A stretch of DNA of 64,000 bases from Halomarinibacterium sp041392125. GTDB lineage: Bacteria > Bacteroidota > Bacteroidia > Flavobacteriales > Flavobacteriaceae. The translations under genes were made by a program, and so were the position numbers. The notes beneath the pieces were generated by a model. It made no database searches. It was not told the DNA's origin and worked only from the letters and a program-made list of their open reading frames with translations. Positions within the stretch are counted from its first letter, which is position 1; every line of letters starts with the position of its first letter. Location: assembly GCA_041392125.1 (NCBI GenBank), contig JAWKMR010000011.1:33875-97874 (forward strand), read 5' to 3'. Of this stretch, positions 8,890 to 19,900 are shown in pieces.

Positions 8890-10476
8890 TTAGTGTTTTT
8901 CTTCCATTAAAATTTCGTCTTCGCCACTTTCATCGGTATCTACATTATGCATCATTTTTTTAACCAAAGGAGAGATTACTAGCAAAATAACTCCAAATAT
9001 TAACCCTGTATAAAACAGTTTTTGAAATAAACTAGTATAACTGGCTTTTGCACCCACTAAATCGGTTGCTGTACCACCGGAGGTGTCAATACTGGCAAGA
9101 TTTGCTAAAAGGGAAGCTATATATTCTGAACCGGCTGTAGCTAAAAACCAAACCCCCATCATAAATCCAACAATCTTTCCGGGAGATAATTTGGTAACAT
9201 AGGAAAGTCCCACGGGGGATAAACACAATTCTCCCCAGGTATGTAATAAATAAGCTAAAACCAGCCAAATGATGGCTACTTTTCCAGTACCTGAAAGATC
9301 AGCTCCTAGAACCAAAGCACCAAATCCAAGACCCACAAGTAAAATTCCAATGGCAAATTTTACGGCGGCATTAGGATTCATATTTCGTTTATCGAGTTTA
9401 ATCCACAGCCATGCAAATACAGGTGCAAAAAGTATAATAAAAATGGCATTCAAGCTTAAAAAGGCACCTGCAGGAATTTCACCAAACCAACTGGTAGTTC
9501 TATCCAAAATACGGTCTGCATAAAGATTTAATGAGGTATAGGCTTGTTCAAACAAGGCCCAAAAAATTACTGAAAAAACGATTAATATGGTTAATGCAAA
9601 TAGGCGGTCTCTCTGTACCTTGGAGGCTTTTGAAAGGGCATACCAAATAATATATACTAATGACCCGGCCCCGGCAACCATTAATAATGCTTCAACCACA
9701 CTATGTCTTTGAACCATTTGCCAAACGACAAAAATTCCAAGAATTGCTAAAACATAAATGGTCCATTCGTTGCTTAGTCCCAAGGGAGATTTTCTTTTTA
9801 ACAGCGCTTCGTCTTTTGCTTCTCCTTTTCCATAGAAGTATTTTTTTCCGTAGGTAAAAGTGATAAGTCCTAAAATCATTCCTATTCCTGCAGCTCCAAA
9901 ACCATAATTCCATCCATACGTTTCACCCAACCAAGCGCACACAATAGTTGCCATAGCAGAGCCTAAGTTTATCCCCATATAAAAGATGGTAAACCCTGAA
10001 TCTCTTCGGGCATCTCCTCTTTTGTATAATTCACCAACAATGGAAGATATATTGGCTTTCAAAAAACCTACACCCATAATAATTAGGGCCAATGAAAAAT
10101 AGAACACTTGCAAAGCACCTTCATCTCTAGCAACTTCTCCATTACTCATTTGAGTTGCTGCTTCTCCTTCATAAGCCATTCCTAAGTGTCCTAATACCAA
10201 TAATATGGCTCCAAACGTAACTGCTTTTCTAAAACCTAAATACTTATCGGCCAGAAATCCACCGATTACAGGCATGGCATATACTAAAGCGGCATAACTT
10301 CCCACCAACAGATTCCCGGCAGTATCACTAAATAAGTGGTATTTTACTAGGTAAAGAATAAGAAGCGCTTTCATTCCGTAGAACGAAAAACGTTCCCACA
10401 TCTCGGTCAGGAAAAGAATAAATAATCCTACGGGATGCCCGAGTAAGGTTTTTTGATTTTGAACTTCAGTCGTCAT
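8890..10476 (-). CDS. POT-family proton-dependent peptide transporter (copy 2)
   Basis: A 528-residue paralogue of the neighbouring transporter. It shares TEMWERFSFYGMKALL near the N-terminus (residues 24-39), FYMGINLGSA and the GELCLSPVGLSYVTK signature near the C-terminus. It differs in a shorter central region and a charged C-terminal tail rich in Asp/Glu. The gene begins 23 bp after the DPP-IV peptidase and ends 16 bp before copy 1. Two divergent POT copies side by side usually differ in peptide preference, but that is inference. Confidence 0.93.
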   Translation of the reverse strand: MTTEVQNQKTLLGHPVGLFILFLTEMWERFSFYGMKALLILYLVKYHLFSDTAGNLLVGSYAALVYAMPVIGGFLADKYLGFRKAVTFGAILLVLGHLGMAYEGEAATQMSNGEVARDEGALQVFYFSLALIIMGVGFLKANISSIVGELYKRGDARRDSGFTIFYMGINLGSAMATIVCAWLGETYGWNYGFGAAGIGMILGLITFTYGKKYFYGKGEAKDEALLKRKSPLGLSNEWTIYVLAILGIFVVWQMVQRHSVVEALLMVAGAGSLVYIIWYALSKASKVQRDRLFALTILIVFSVIFWALFEQAYTSLNLYADRILDRTTSWFGEIPAGAFLSLNAIFIILFAPVFAWLWIKLDKRNMNPNAAVKFAIGILLVGLGFGALVLGADLSGTGKVAIIWLVLAYLLHTWGELCLSPVGLSYVTKLSPGKIVGFMMGVWFLATAGSEYIASLLANLASIDTSGGTATDLVGAKASYTSLFQKLFYTGLIFGVILLVISPLVKKMMHNVDTDESGEDEILMEEKH

Positions 10477-10499
10477 AATTGTTGAGTTAGTTGTATAGA

Positions 10500-12710
10500 T
10501 TAATTCTTAATTTCCAATGTTTTTTCTTTTGGATTTCCTAAAGATTCCTTCACAAATTTTGTCATTTTTCTGTAGAGGTGTAGGCGAGTATTTCCACCGT
10601 AAATACCGTGGTTATCGTCTGGATATACCGCCCAATCAAAATCTTTGTTGGCTTGTATTAAAGCTTCGGTAAGGCGCATGGTATTTTGAAAATGCACATT
10701 ATCATCGGCACTTCCATGCACCAACAAGAAATCTCCTTTCAGTTTATCTACGTGAGAAATTGGTGAGTTATTGTCATAGCCTGTTGGATTTTCCTGAGGG
10801 GTAGTCATATACCGTTCGGTATAGACAGTATCATAAAATCGCCAACTAGTTACCGGTGCCACTGCAATAGCCATAGAAAAGGTGTCGGCTCCTTGAAATA
10901 AACAATTGGAAGACATAAAGCCGCCATAACTCCATCCCCAAATTCCTATTCTTTCTTCATCAATATAAGGTAGTGCCCCGAGTTTTTTAGCTGCGGCAAT
11001 TTGATCTTCCACTTCATATTTACCTAATTCTTTTTGGGTCATTTTTTTGAAATCCCTTCCTTTAAAACCGGTGCCTCTTCCGTCAATACAAACAATAATC
11101 ATATCTTCCTGTGCCAGCATTTGATGCCAATAATCATTGGCGCCATTCCAACGATTGGCTACTTGTTGCGAACCCGGCCCTGAATATTGATACATGAACA
11201 AAGGATATTTTTTGTTCGGATCAAAATTCTTGGGCTTAATAGTGTACATATTTAACTCTTCTCCATTAATGGAAATGGTAGAAAACTCTTTTTTAGACAT
11301 TTTGAAGTCTTTTAAGCTTTCTTTTAGTTCGTTATTATTTTTAATTTCACGAAGTGGTTTCCCTGTTAAACCATCATGCAAGGTAAAGGTATATGGTGTT
11401 TCGGTATTTGAAAAAGTATTGATAAAATACGTAAAATCTTTACTAAAAGAAGCGCTGTTACTTCCTGTATTTTGAGTAAGTCGAACCTTATTTTTTCCTG
11501 ATTTCGTAACGGAATACACATCTCTGTTGATGTTTCCATTTTCGGTACTTTGGTAAAAAATCCTTCCAGAAGTAGCATCAAAGCCGTAGTAACTGGTTAC
11601 ATCCCAATTACCGTCGGTTATTTGTTTTAATAGTTTCCCGGTCTTATCGTAATGATAAATATGGTTCCAACCACTTTTTTCACTGGTCCAAATAAAACTA
11701 TTGTCGTTTAAAAAGGTTAAATCGTCTGTTACATCTACATAGGCGTCATCCTTTTCTTGATGAATTAATTCCGAAGTATTGTTAGTAGCATTCACAAAAA
11801 CCAACTCCAATATGTTTTGATGTCTATTGGTTAACTGAACACTAAGCACATTGGCGTCTTCGGTCCATTTAATTCTGGGGATGTAATAGCTATTATATTT
11901 TGAAACATCTACTTGAGAAGTTTTTCCGGAGTTTAAATCATAAATATGAAGGGAAACTTCGGCATTTTTTTCACCCGCTTTGGGATACTTAAACGTATCG
12001 TCTTGGGGGTACAAATCGGTTCCATAAATATCCATCGAGAATTCCGGCACTTGACTTTCGTCAAAACGAATAAACGCAATTTTATCGCTATTTTTATTCC
12101 AATCAAACGCTCTAACAAAGGCAAATTCTTCCTCATAAACCCAGTCTGTAATTCCATTAATAATAGCATTCTCTAAACCATCTTGGGTAATTTGCTTCAC
12201 TTGTCCTGTGGCCAGATCTTTTACATATAAATTATTTTGAAAACCATAGGCAATTTTAGAACCATCGGGGCTAAAAGTAGGCTCTTGCACCTGGTTTTCA
12301 GAAAGAAGAGTGGTTGCTTTAGTTTTTGAATCATAAACATAATAGGTACCTAACGCAGAATGGCGATAGACTTGCTTCAAATTGGTTGCCAAAAGCACTT
12401 TGGATTCGTCATCGCTAAACTCATACGAAATAAAATAGTCTACTTCGGGCAAATCATTACTGCTTACCAGTGTTTTTACTTTTTCTCCTGTTTTGTAATC
12501 ATACACATCAATGGATGAGGCATTGGTAGAACGATTGAAATCCAGAACCGAATATTGCTTTCCATTATTCATAGAATGAAGCACATCCATAAATTGAGTT
12601 CTAAAGGTTCCGCCCCAAATATCTTCTAGTGTAATCTCTTTTTGTTGTGCCTTTGAAGAGGGAAGCATCGATAGAAACACCAGCACAGAGATTGATAGTA
12701 ATTTATTCAA
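10500..12710 (-). CDS. Dipeptidyl peptidase IV-type serine peptidase (S9B)
   Basis: A 736-residue exported protein with a signal peptide ending near SSKAQ (residue 21). Next comes an eight-bladed DPP-IV N-terminal propeller, followed by an alpha/beta hydrolase domain. The catalytic serine is in GWSYGGFM near residue 594, the aspartate in HGSADDNVHF near 668 and the histidine in DDNHGIYGG near 701. The propeller holds the paired glutamates DWVYEEEFAF that bind the substrate amino terminus in this family. It removes X-Pro or X-Ala dipeptides, matching the two dipeptide transporters just downstream. The start is a TTG at 12710: no ATG lies upstream in frame and this start gives an intact signal peptide. 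Confidence 0.93.
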   Translation of the reverse strand: MNKLLSISVLVFLSMLPSSKAQQKEITLEDIWGGTFRTQFMDVLHSMNNGKQYSVLDFNRSTNASSIDVYDYKTGEKVKTLVSSNDLPEVDYFISYEFSDDESKVLLATNLKQVYRHSALGTYYVYDSKTKATTLLSENQVQEPTFSPDGSKIAYGFQNNLYVKDLATGQVKQITQDGLENAIINGITDWVYEEEFAFVRAFDWNKNSDKIAFIRFDESQVPEFSMDIYGTDLYPQDDTFKYPKAGEKNAEVSLHIYDLNSGKTSQVDVSKYNSYYIPRIKWTEDANVLSVQLTNRHQNILELVFVNATNNTSELIHQEKDDAYVDVTDDLTFLNDNSFIWTSEKSGWNHIYHYDKTGKLLKQITDGNWDVTSYYGFDATSGRIFYQSTENGNINRDVYSVTKSGKNKVRLTQNTGSNSASFSKDFTYFINTFSNTETPYTFTLHDGLTGKPLREIKNNNELKESLKDFKMSKKEFSTISINGEELNMYTIKPKNFDPNKKYPLFMYQYSGPGSQQVANRWNGANDYWHQMLAQEDMIIVCIDGRGTGFKGRDFKKMTQKELGKYEVEDQIAAAKKLGALPYIDEERIGIWGWSYGGFMSSNCLFQGADTFSMAIAVAPVTSWRFYDTVYTERYMTTPQENPTGYDNNSPISHVDKLKGDFLLVHGSADDNVHFQNTMRLTEALIQANKDFDWAVYPDDNHGIYGGNTRLHLYRKMTKFVKESLGNPKEKTLEIKN

Positions 12711-12805
12711 AAGATTAATTTTTTGTTATGTCAAGTTTACTAAAATAAAGCGAAATATAAGAGTTTTTATGTTAACTAAGGCAATTTTGAAGCCTCAATT
12801 AGTCA

Positions 12806-12834
12806 TTTCAAAAAGGGATTATGACTTATATTTG
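12806..12834 (+). promoter_or_regulatory. Probable promoter of the HMG-CoA reductase operon
   Basis: TATATTTG at 12827-12834 matches the TAnnTTTG -7 element of Bacteroidota. A near match to the TTTG -33 element (TTTC at 12806-12809) lies 17 bases upstream. Transcription would begin near 12840, about 16 bases before the ATG at 12856. The -33 match is imperfect. Confidence 0.5.
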
Positions 12835-12855
12835 CCTTAGTTTATAAATAATAGC

Positions 12856-14169
12856 ATGTCCAAAACTATTTCAGGCTTTTCCAAAAAAACCAAAACAGAA
12901 AAAATACAGTGGCTTATGGATACTTTTTTGGAGGGAGACAAGAGCCATGAAACAACCCTAAAAAGATATTGGAATAGTGACGCTTCGGTACAAAAGCTCC
13001 ATGACGATTTTATTGAAAATACCCTCTCTAACTATTACCTCCCCTTTGCCGTAGCACCCAACTTCAAAATTAATGGGGCTTTGTATGCTATTCCTATGGT
13101 CATTGAAGAAAGTTCTGTGGTGGCGGCAGCCAGTAATGCAGCAAAATTTTGGCTTTCCCGCGGCGGATTTACCACCGAAGTTATTTCTACCGAAAAAAAC
13201 GGGCAAGTACACCTCAATTTCTTCGGAAATAAAGAGGATATTCAATCCTATTTTGAATGGATAAAACCAAAACTCATTGAAAGCATCGCACCCCTTCAGA
13301 AAAATATGCAAAAACGCGGTGGCGGACTTTTAAGTATTGAATTAAAAGACTGTACATATACGCTTGATGGTTATTATCAACTCCACGCTACGTTTGAAAC
13401 TTTAGACGCTATGGGAGCTAACTTTATAAATAGTTGTTTGGAACAATTTGCCAAAACTTTTGAAACAGAAGCGCAATCCTTTAAAGCTTTCCAAAAAAGA
13501 AATCATTTCCCAAAAGTAGTGATGAGTATTCTTTCCAATTACGTTCCTCACTGTATAGTAAAAGCTATGGTAAGTTGCCCCGTTTCTGAATTGGCTCATC
13601 ATGATTGCGACGGAAAGACCTTTGCCGAAAATTTTGTACGCGCTATTGAAATAGCTAAAGTAGAACCGCATCGGGCAGTAACGCATAATAAAGGAATTAT
13701 GAACGGTGTAGATGCTGTGATTCTTGCTACCGGAAACGATTTTAGAGCAGTAGAGGCCGGCGTTCACGCCTATGCTTCAAGAGATGGCAGGTATTCCAGT
13801 TTATCTGAAGCGACCATTGAAGGAGATATTTTTAAATTTTGGATTGAAATCCCACTGGCAGTAGGAACTGTAGGCGGGCTTACTTCTTTGCATCCATTAG
13901 TAAAAGTAGCACTAAAAATCTTGCAAAACCCTACTGCGAAAGGGTTAATGCAAATTGTGGCAGTTGCCGGATTAGCTCAAAATTTTGCCGCCATACGATC
14001 GCTTATTACTACAGGTATTCAAAAAGGACACATGAAAATGCATTTGATGAATATTTTAAATCAGCTTAATGCTACAGAAAAAGAGAAAAAACAAGCAGTG
14101 ACTTATTTCAAAGAACACAATATTTCGCATAGTGAAGTAATGAACTATATTGAAACCCTTCGTACCTAA
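12856..14169 (+). CDS. mvaA: Hydroxymethylglutaryl-CoA reductase, class II (degradative type)
   Basis: A 437-residue soluble HMG-CoA reductase. In organisms with the mevalonate pathway this enzyme makes mevalonate from HMG-CoA; class II members often use NADH. The catalytic glutamate is in EESSVVAAASN near residue 84, the lysine in HNKGIMNG near 277, the aspartate in LATGNDFRAVEAG near 294 and the histidine in QKGHMKMH near 391. Length and residue order fit class II and there is no membrane anchor. The next gene starts one base after its stop and is a GHMP kinase, so the pair is probably an isoprenoid operon. Flavobacteria are known to use mevalonate, which fits. Confidence 0.95.
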   Translation: MSKTISGFSKKTKTEKIQWLMDTFLEGDKSHETTLKRYWNSDASVQKLHDDFIENTLSNYYLPFAVAPNFKINGALYAIPMVIEESSVVAAASNAAKFWLSRGGFTTEVISTEKNGQVHLNFFGNKEDIQSYFEWIKPKLIESIAPLQKNMQKRGGGLLSIELKDCTYTLDGYYQLHATFETLDAMGANFINSCLEQFAKTFETEAQSFKAFQKRNHFPKVVMSILSNYVPHCIVKAMVSCPVSELAHHDCDGKTFAENFVRAIEIAKVEPHRAVTHNKGIMNGVDAVILATGNDFRAVEAGVHAYASRDGRYSSLSEATIEGDIFKFWIEIPLAVGTVGGLTSLHPLVKVALKILQNPTAKGLMQIVAVAGLAQNFAAIRSLITTGIQKGHMKMHLMNILNQLNATEKEKKQAVTYFKEHNISHSEVMNYIETLRT

Positions 14170-14170
14170 A

Positions 14171-15067
14171 TTGAAAACCTTTTACAGTAACGGAAAGTTA
14201 TTACTCACCGGAGAGTACGTTGTTTTAGACGGAGCTCTTGCTTTGGCAATTCCTACCAAAAAGGGACAATTGTTAAAGGTTGAAGAATCAACAGAAAAAG
14301 GAATTCATTGGAAGAGTTTGGATGAAAATGGAAGTCCGTGGTTTGAGGCTAGTTTTAACGTGCATGATGCCGTATCTGAAAGAGAAAACAGAATTCTTTT
14401 TATACTTCTAAAAATTTTAAGAGAAGCCCAAAATCTAAATACTTCCTTTTTGGCTGAAGAAGCTATTAGGGTTACGACTCAATTAACATTTCCCAGAAAT
14501 TGGGGGTTAGGCACCTCATCTACCCTTATCAACAATATTGCTCAATGGGCTAAAGTGGATGCTTTTCAGTTACTTAAAAATAGTTTTGGCGGAAGTGGAT
14601 ATGATATAGCTGCGGCACAGCATTCAACTCCTATTTTATTTCAACTATATAATGGAAAACCCACCGCAAAAGAGATTCAACTTCATTGGGATTTTAAAGC
14701 ACATCTCTTCTTTGTACATCTTAATCAAAAACAAGATAGTCTTGAGGGTATTGCACACTATAAGTCCAAAAATATTACTTCAGAAATAATTAAAGAAATC
14801 AGTTCCATTACTCAAGCACTCTACCAATGTACCTCTATTGATGAATTCGAAAAATTATTGGAATTACATGAGTTGATACTTTCTAGGGCGTTGCATAAAC
14901 CTACTGTAAAAGAAAAACTATTTAAAGATTATCCTCGAGCCATTAAAAGTTTGGGTGCTTGGGGAGGTGATTTTATACTTGCTACGGGAACTAAAGAAGC
15001 GCAGGCTTATTTTAGAGAAAAAGGATATACTACCCTCCTTCCTTTTGAGGAAATGATTTTAAAATAA
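14171..15067 (+). CDS. GYDIA-type GHMP-superfamily kinase (mevalonate-pathway-like)
   Basis: About 298 residues. The ATP-binding GHMP loop is WGLGTSSTLINN near residue 110 and GGSGYDIAAAQ follows near 142, the sequence that names the GYDIA subgroup. The N-terminus FYSNGKLLLTGEYVVLDGALALAIP is typical of mevalonate and phosphomevalonate kinases. No ATG is available. A TTG at 14171, one base after the HMG-CoA reductase stop, gives a family-like N-terminus. An earlier TTG at 14150 would overlap the reductase by 20 bp and add seven odd residues, so the later one is chosen. Context supports a mevalonate or phosphomevalonate kinase, but the exact substrate is not established. Confidence 0.85.
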   Translation: MKTFYSNGKLLLTGEYVVLDGALALAIPTKKGQLLKVEESTEKGIHWKSLDENGSPWFEASFNVHDAVSERENRILFILLKILREAQNLNTSFLAEEAIRVTTQLTFPRNWGLGTSSTLINNIAQWAKVDAFQLLKNSFGGSGYDIAAAQHSTPILFQLYNGKPTAKEIQLHWDFKAHLFFVHLNQKQDSLEGIAHYKSKNITSEIIKEISSITQALYQCTSIDEFEKLLELHELILSRALHKPTVKEKLFKDYPRAIKSLGAWGGDFILATGTKEAQAYFREKGYTTLLPFEEMILK

Positions 15068-15071
15068 AAGA

Positions 15072-15089
15072 CCCGCCAAAGTTGGCAGG
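15072..15089. terminator. Possible weak hairpin between convergent genes
   Basis: GCCA and TGGC form a 4-bp core around an AAGT loop, extended by two further pairs beyond a mismatch. No clear T run follows on either strand. It lies in the 47-bp gap between the convergent GHMP kinase and the T9SS-sorted protein, where a terminator is expected. Confidence 0.25.
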
Positions 15090-15114
15090 CCTTCTGCATT
15101 AGTGAATCTTGAAA

Positions 15115-16863
15115 TTATTTTTTAATGATTTTTTTTGTCATGGCCCCTTCCCCACTTTTTACGGTTAAAAAGTAGATTCCACTTTGGAGAAGGGAGATGT
15201 CCAGTGAAAAATGATTTCCTGTAGGGGTACTATTTTTCTCCAATACCTGCTTCCCTGTGGCATCAACCAATGAGATGCTTTTTGAAGGCGTTTCCGAAGA
15301 AAAATCCAGTTCAAGAATGTCTTGTGCAGGATTAGGATACACAAAGAAATCATTTTCGTCAAAGGAAATAGTACTCAAAAGGGTAGATTCCTTATCAAAA
15401 TAGAGTCCTTCCCCGTGGGTGCCATCGGCACTGGTTCCTGCAAAAACCATCATGGGTTCTTCCCCAACTTCCAATCGAAAGGATGAAATAGCCAGGGGTT
15501 GATAACCATCATATACATTCAAGGTTTCAAAGGAGGCAAAATCACTGGAGAGCAAAATATCACCATCATAGGGCCTGTACAGTGCCCTATTGTTTTCAGA
15601 GCCATCCATAGATTGTCTTAAATAAGCTACCTTCACCTGGCTATCAATCCCAGAATACCTAATGTAGCTATCCATATGCAAATAGCTTATCCCATTGGGT
15701 GATGCATTGGTAATCCCAGCGCCAAAGTCGGCCCCATCTTTTCTAATGTATCTTCGTATGTTGTATTTCCCAGTACTTCCTGCCCCTCGAGAGGAAGTTA
15801 CCACAATAACGTTGTCTGTGTTTACGGAGGATCTTTCGGCCCTTATGGAAGGTTTTAGGGACTCTCGAACGCTTCCTTGTTCCAAAACCTGGGTTGGTTC
15901 CCAAGCATTAGGGTCGTTATAATCGGTATTTACCCTTGCCGTTAAGCCCCTATCCGACAAATAAACAGATGCCAAATACAAATATCCTGCAGTGCTGTAA
16001 CATAAAGAAGGTTCAAACCGGGCAGCATTGACCCAACCTTCATCCACCCAATCAAAACCATAGGTCCCAGCATTGGTCCTGGCTCCATACAAACTATTAT
16101 CATCTTTTTGGTAAATGGCAAAAACACGTTGATTGGCAGTATCATTGGGGTAATTCCTATCTACTGTGAAATCCACAATATTACCCGTAATAGCCTGTGT
16201 TTCAACAGGATCTCCCGTAGTTAAATTCCATCTCATCCCAATAAAAAAGTTCCCTTGGGTAAGGTAATAAACCAACAAATACCAATCACCGCTAGGAGCT
16301 ACCATACTGAGGGCTTGAAATTTCACAATAGGTTCTGAAAAAATGATAGAACGCCAAGGCTGCCAAGTTTCTCCCTCGGTATAAGAAGCAAAAATATCCA
16401 AAGTAGGGGTTGGCAATGCACGATAACTAGTGGCATATAGTTCTATTCCATCGTTAAATTCAACCAAATCCACACCGCCATCCACTCTCAAATCATGGAT
16501 TTGTACGTCCTGCGCCCATTTATTACCCTGTATCCCCAAAGGAGGAGGTGTATTATGATAATCAATGACCGAAGCAATAAAATCAGCGGTGTGGCCTCCA
16601 TTATCTAAGGGTTTATAAAGCTGTCCGCGCTGTGGATCAATATTCATCCAAGCATTCTTGATGGCAAGCCTATTGGCATTGATCTCTTCTGGGGTGGAAT
16701 TTTCCAAGAGACGAGAGGCTTCGTATAAATCCTTCAATTCTTGGGTGTATACTCCTTTAACATTCTCTTCCACCTCTGCTTTCTTGGAAGGATGTTGTGC
16801 CATGGCAACTCCTATTGAAAGGAGCGTAAAAGCCATCATTAGTTTTTTCATCTTTTTCATCAT
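15115..16863 (-). CDS. Secreted protein with type IX sorting tail, probable beta-propeller
   Basis: A 582-residue protein with a signal peptide (cut near AMAQ, residue 23) and a C-terminal type A sorting domain from about residue 508. The domain opens with FFVYPNPAQDILELDF and ends in GIYFLTVKSGEGAMTKKIIKK, so export by the T9SS to the surface or medium is likely. The body has repeating strands with Trp/Tyr- and Asp-rich turns (FASYTEGETWQPWRS, FAIYQKDDNSLYGAR, LYLASVYLSDRGL), resembling BNR or sialidase-like propellers. The Asp-box motifs are not clear enough for an enzyme call. It lies 112 bp downstream of a hybrid two-component regulator, the most likely controller. Its DNA looks less AT-rich than the surroundings. 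Confidence 0.8.
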   Translation of the reverse strand: MMKKMKKLMMAFTLLSIGVAMAQHPSKKAEVEENVKGVYTQELKDLYEASRLLENSTPEEINANRLAIKNAWMNIDPQRGQLYKPLDNGGHTADFIASVIDYHNTPPPLGIQGNKWAQDVQIHDLRVDGGVDLVEFNDGIELYATSYRALPTPTLDIFASYTEGETWQPWRSIIFSEPIVKFQALSMVAPSGDWYLLVYYLTQGNFFIGMRWNLTTGDPVETQAITGNIVDFTVDRNYPNDTANQRVFAIYQKDDNSLYGARTNAGTYGFDWVDEGWVNAARFEPSLCYSTAGYLYLASVYLSDRGLTARVNTDYNDPNAWEPTQVLEQGSVRESLKPSIRAERSSVNTDNVIVVTSSRGAGSTGKYNIRRYIRKDGADFGAGITNASPNGISYLHMDSYIRYSGIDSQVKVAYLRQSMDGSENNRALYRPYDGDILLSSDFASFETLNVYDGYQPLAISSFRLEVGEEPMMVFAGTSADGTHGEGLYFDKESTLLSTISFDENDFFVYPNPAQDILELDFSSETPSKSISLVDATGKQVLEKNSTPTGNHFSLDISLLQSGIYFLTVKSGEGAMTKKIIKK

Positions 16864-16975
16864 GATAAGTGTTTTAAAAATTTACTTACAAAACTAAAAG
16901 CGTGTTGAAAAATGAGGGAGGACGTATGTGCCAATAGGGTGGACTATTGTTTCAAAATGGCTGTAACGGCCTATT

Positions 16976-19900
16976 TTAGGGGTTATCCCGAAAAGAAGAA
17001 GGGGTTTTTCCCTGTTCTTTTTTAAAGACTTTAGAAAAATACTTTGGATCTTCATACCCCACTTCATAGGCAATTTCAGAAACCGTAAGCGTTGAGGTAA
17101 GCAGCAAGTTTTTGGCCTTTTCCAACTTAATATGATTAATATATTGGGTAATGGACATATTGGTAAGTTGCTTGATTTTTCTGTGGAGTTGGGTACGGCT
17201 CATCAACAACTCTTTAGCAAGGGATTCCATGTTGTGATCTTGTTGCTTGCCAAGGGAAAATTCCTGAATTTTTTTTATAAAATTAATATCCAGTGGATTG
17301 CTTTTTTTTGCTGTAGCCGCATCCCCTTTTTTCATTTCGAGTATTTGTGAGTAAAAAGCAAATTGTTCCTCCCTTTTGGCAAGGAGGTTTTCAATGATTT
17401 GGACCAGTTCGGCCTCGCGGAACGGCTTTTCTATATAGGCATCAATTCCTAATTGATAACCCTTCAACCTACTATCACTATCTGTCCTAGCGGTCACCAT
17501 GATGAATGGGATATGGGAGGTTTTGGGGTTCTTTTTAATTTTTTCGCAAAACTCAAAACCATTCATTTGCGGCATCATGACATCGCTAATAATAAAATCG
17601 ATGGTTTTACTTTCTGAAATCTGCAATGCTTTTTTCCCATTTGTCGCTTCCAAAACGTGGTATTGGGGTTGTAGTATTTCTTTTAAAAAATTTCTAATGC
17701 CAAGATGATCCTCCACAACCAGAATGGTAATACCTCTGATGGTCTCATCAAAATGGCGCTCAGTTGCCGTTGACGTTGTGGGCTTTAAAAAAGGATATTG
17801 AAATTGTAATTCTTCTTCTTTTTTGATGGTGTTTTTTATGGGGAATTTAATGACAAATTTAGTTCCCTTTCCAACCTTACTTTCTACCACAATGGAGCCT
17901 TCCAAAAACTCGACCAAACCTTTGGTGAGGGCCATCCCAATTCCACTGCCCAAGTTGTTTTCTATATCGAAAGTTTTATAATATCTATCAAAAATATAAG
18001 GCAAGTGTTCCTCCTTGATACCTTGACCGGTATCTATAATTTCCAATCTAATTTGGTTCAAAGCTAACTGATCGAGTGAAACGGTTATTTTACCTCCCTT
18101 AGGTGTAAACTTAACTGCGTTGCTTAAAAGGTTGTTTATTATTTTCTGGAGTTTATCATCATCGATATCCATGATCAAGGAATCTAATGAAGAGGCAAAC
18201 AAAAGGGTTTGTTGCCGTGAGTCTGTAAAAGGTTTAAACAATAACACACACTTTTTTACAAAAGCCACAATATCACCTCTTTTCTCATTTTTCTGAAGTT
18301 TATTGTTATCCAAAGACCCCAGCTCCAACATTTGGTTTACCAAAGTCGATAGCTGCTCGCCACTTTCCCTTATCGATGTAAGGGTTTCTTTCTCGCCTTC
18401 TGGCAATGCCAGTTTCTTCAGTAATTTTGAAGATAACCCATTAATTAGGGTGAGTGGCGTTTTAAATTCATGGCTTATATTAGCATACATCCTATTCTTT
18501 GCTTCATCGAGGAGCTGAGCATTTTGAACTTTTTCTTTTGCTATCCTGTTTTTCAATAACAATCTAAAAATGATGATTAAGATGCTGGTCATTCCCAAAA
18601 AATACAAGAGATATGCTGTGTTGGTCCTATAAAAAGGAGGGGAAACGGCAACCACCAACTGGTGCGCTCCAGTAACATCTTGCGGTTCCTCCCCTAGGAA
18701 ATAACAAGTATAGTATATAGAATTATCACCTATGGGCAAATTGGTAAAATGACCGGTACGTTCGGGAAGCTCGGTCCATGGCTCCCCATTTAAGGAATAT
18801 GCATATTTAATTTTGTTGGTTTTATGAAAATCAATACTGGAAAAATTTACGGTAACATTTCGGCTTTCATATGAAAGCTGGAACTTCTCCACACTGGATG
18901 GACTCGTTATTGGGATAAAATGAGTATTGCTTTTGGAATAGGTCACCATAGAACTAATCCAAGGCTTCTTTCTAGGGGGATATCTTTCAATATGATTAAT
19001 ATGGATTTCCTGAATGCCTTCATCAGACCCAAAATACATGGTATTATTTACAGCATCATAGTAGGAGGACGAAAACAAAAAGGCATTCGAGATAAGCCCA
19101 TCTTCTTTGGTATAATTGATGAAAGAGTCTTTTGATTTATCATAAAAATAAATCCCCGAAAAAATGGTCGTTATCCATAAATTGTTGTCGACATCTGATT
19201 TTACAGACATGACTTTTTTATCAAAGAGATTTTCATTGATTTTTAAATACGTAAAATCGTGGAGGGCTTCATCAAAATATACAACACCGCTATCTGTTCC
19301 GCACCAGATAACCCCGTTGGGGGCTTCATCTATTGAAAGGATAATGTTTGAGGTCAACCCCTTTCCAAGGTTGGGTTGATGGGTAAAATGTTCAAAGCTC
19401 ATAGTACTGTTGGGTTGTACGCTAGAAATATTGGGCACCATAAAAATGCCATGCGCTGCAGTGATTACCCAAAGCCTATCGTTTTTATCAATCAGGATTT
19501 TGACAATTTTTTGATTCTGGGTAGTTAGCTTTAATGGTAGTTGAAATAAGCTAACTGCATTGCCATTCATATCCAAAAGATGAATGCCAAAAAAACTTCC
19601 GGCCCATAGGTGTCCTTTTGTGTCTTTTACAAAATCAACAATATATTTACCATCAACGGTTTTTTCTATCAACCTTTTTCTTGAAAGTAGGTTTCCCTTG
19701 GCGTCTAAAATTAAAATCTCTCCATTGCTATTCCCTATCCATATTTTCTCATTTATAAATGCTCCTCCTGTAAACCATTCGTCTTCAAATAAGCGCTTAT
19801 ATGTCTTATCGTTTTCCTTCAAAATGAGGCCATCTGCCCCTAACAGATAAATTACCCCATCCTTTTTAAGTATCCTACGGGCATGAAAGGGAAGTTGTGC

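Noticed and set aside
13402..13767. Minus-strand open frame of about 121 codons inside HMG-CoA reductase
   Set aside because: It is antisense to conserved catalytic motifs and looks like a chance frame.
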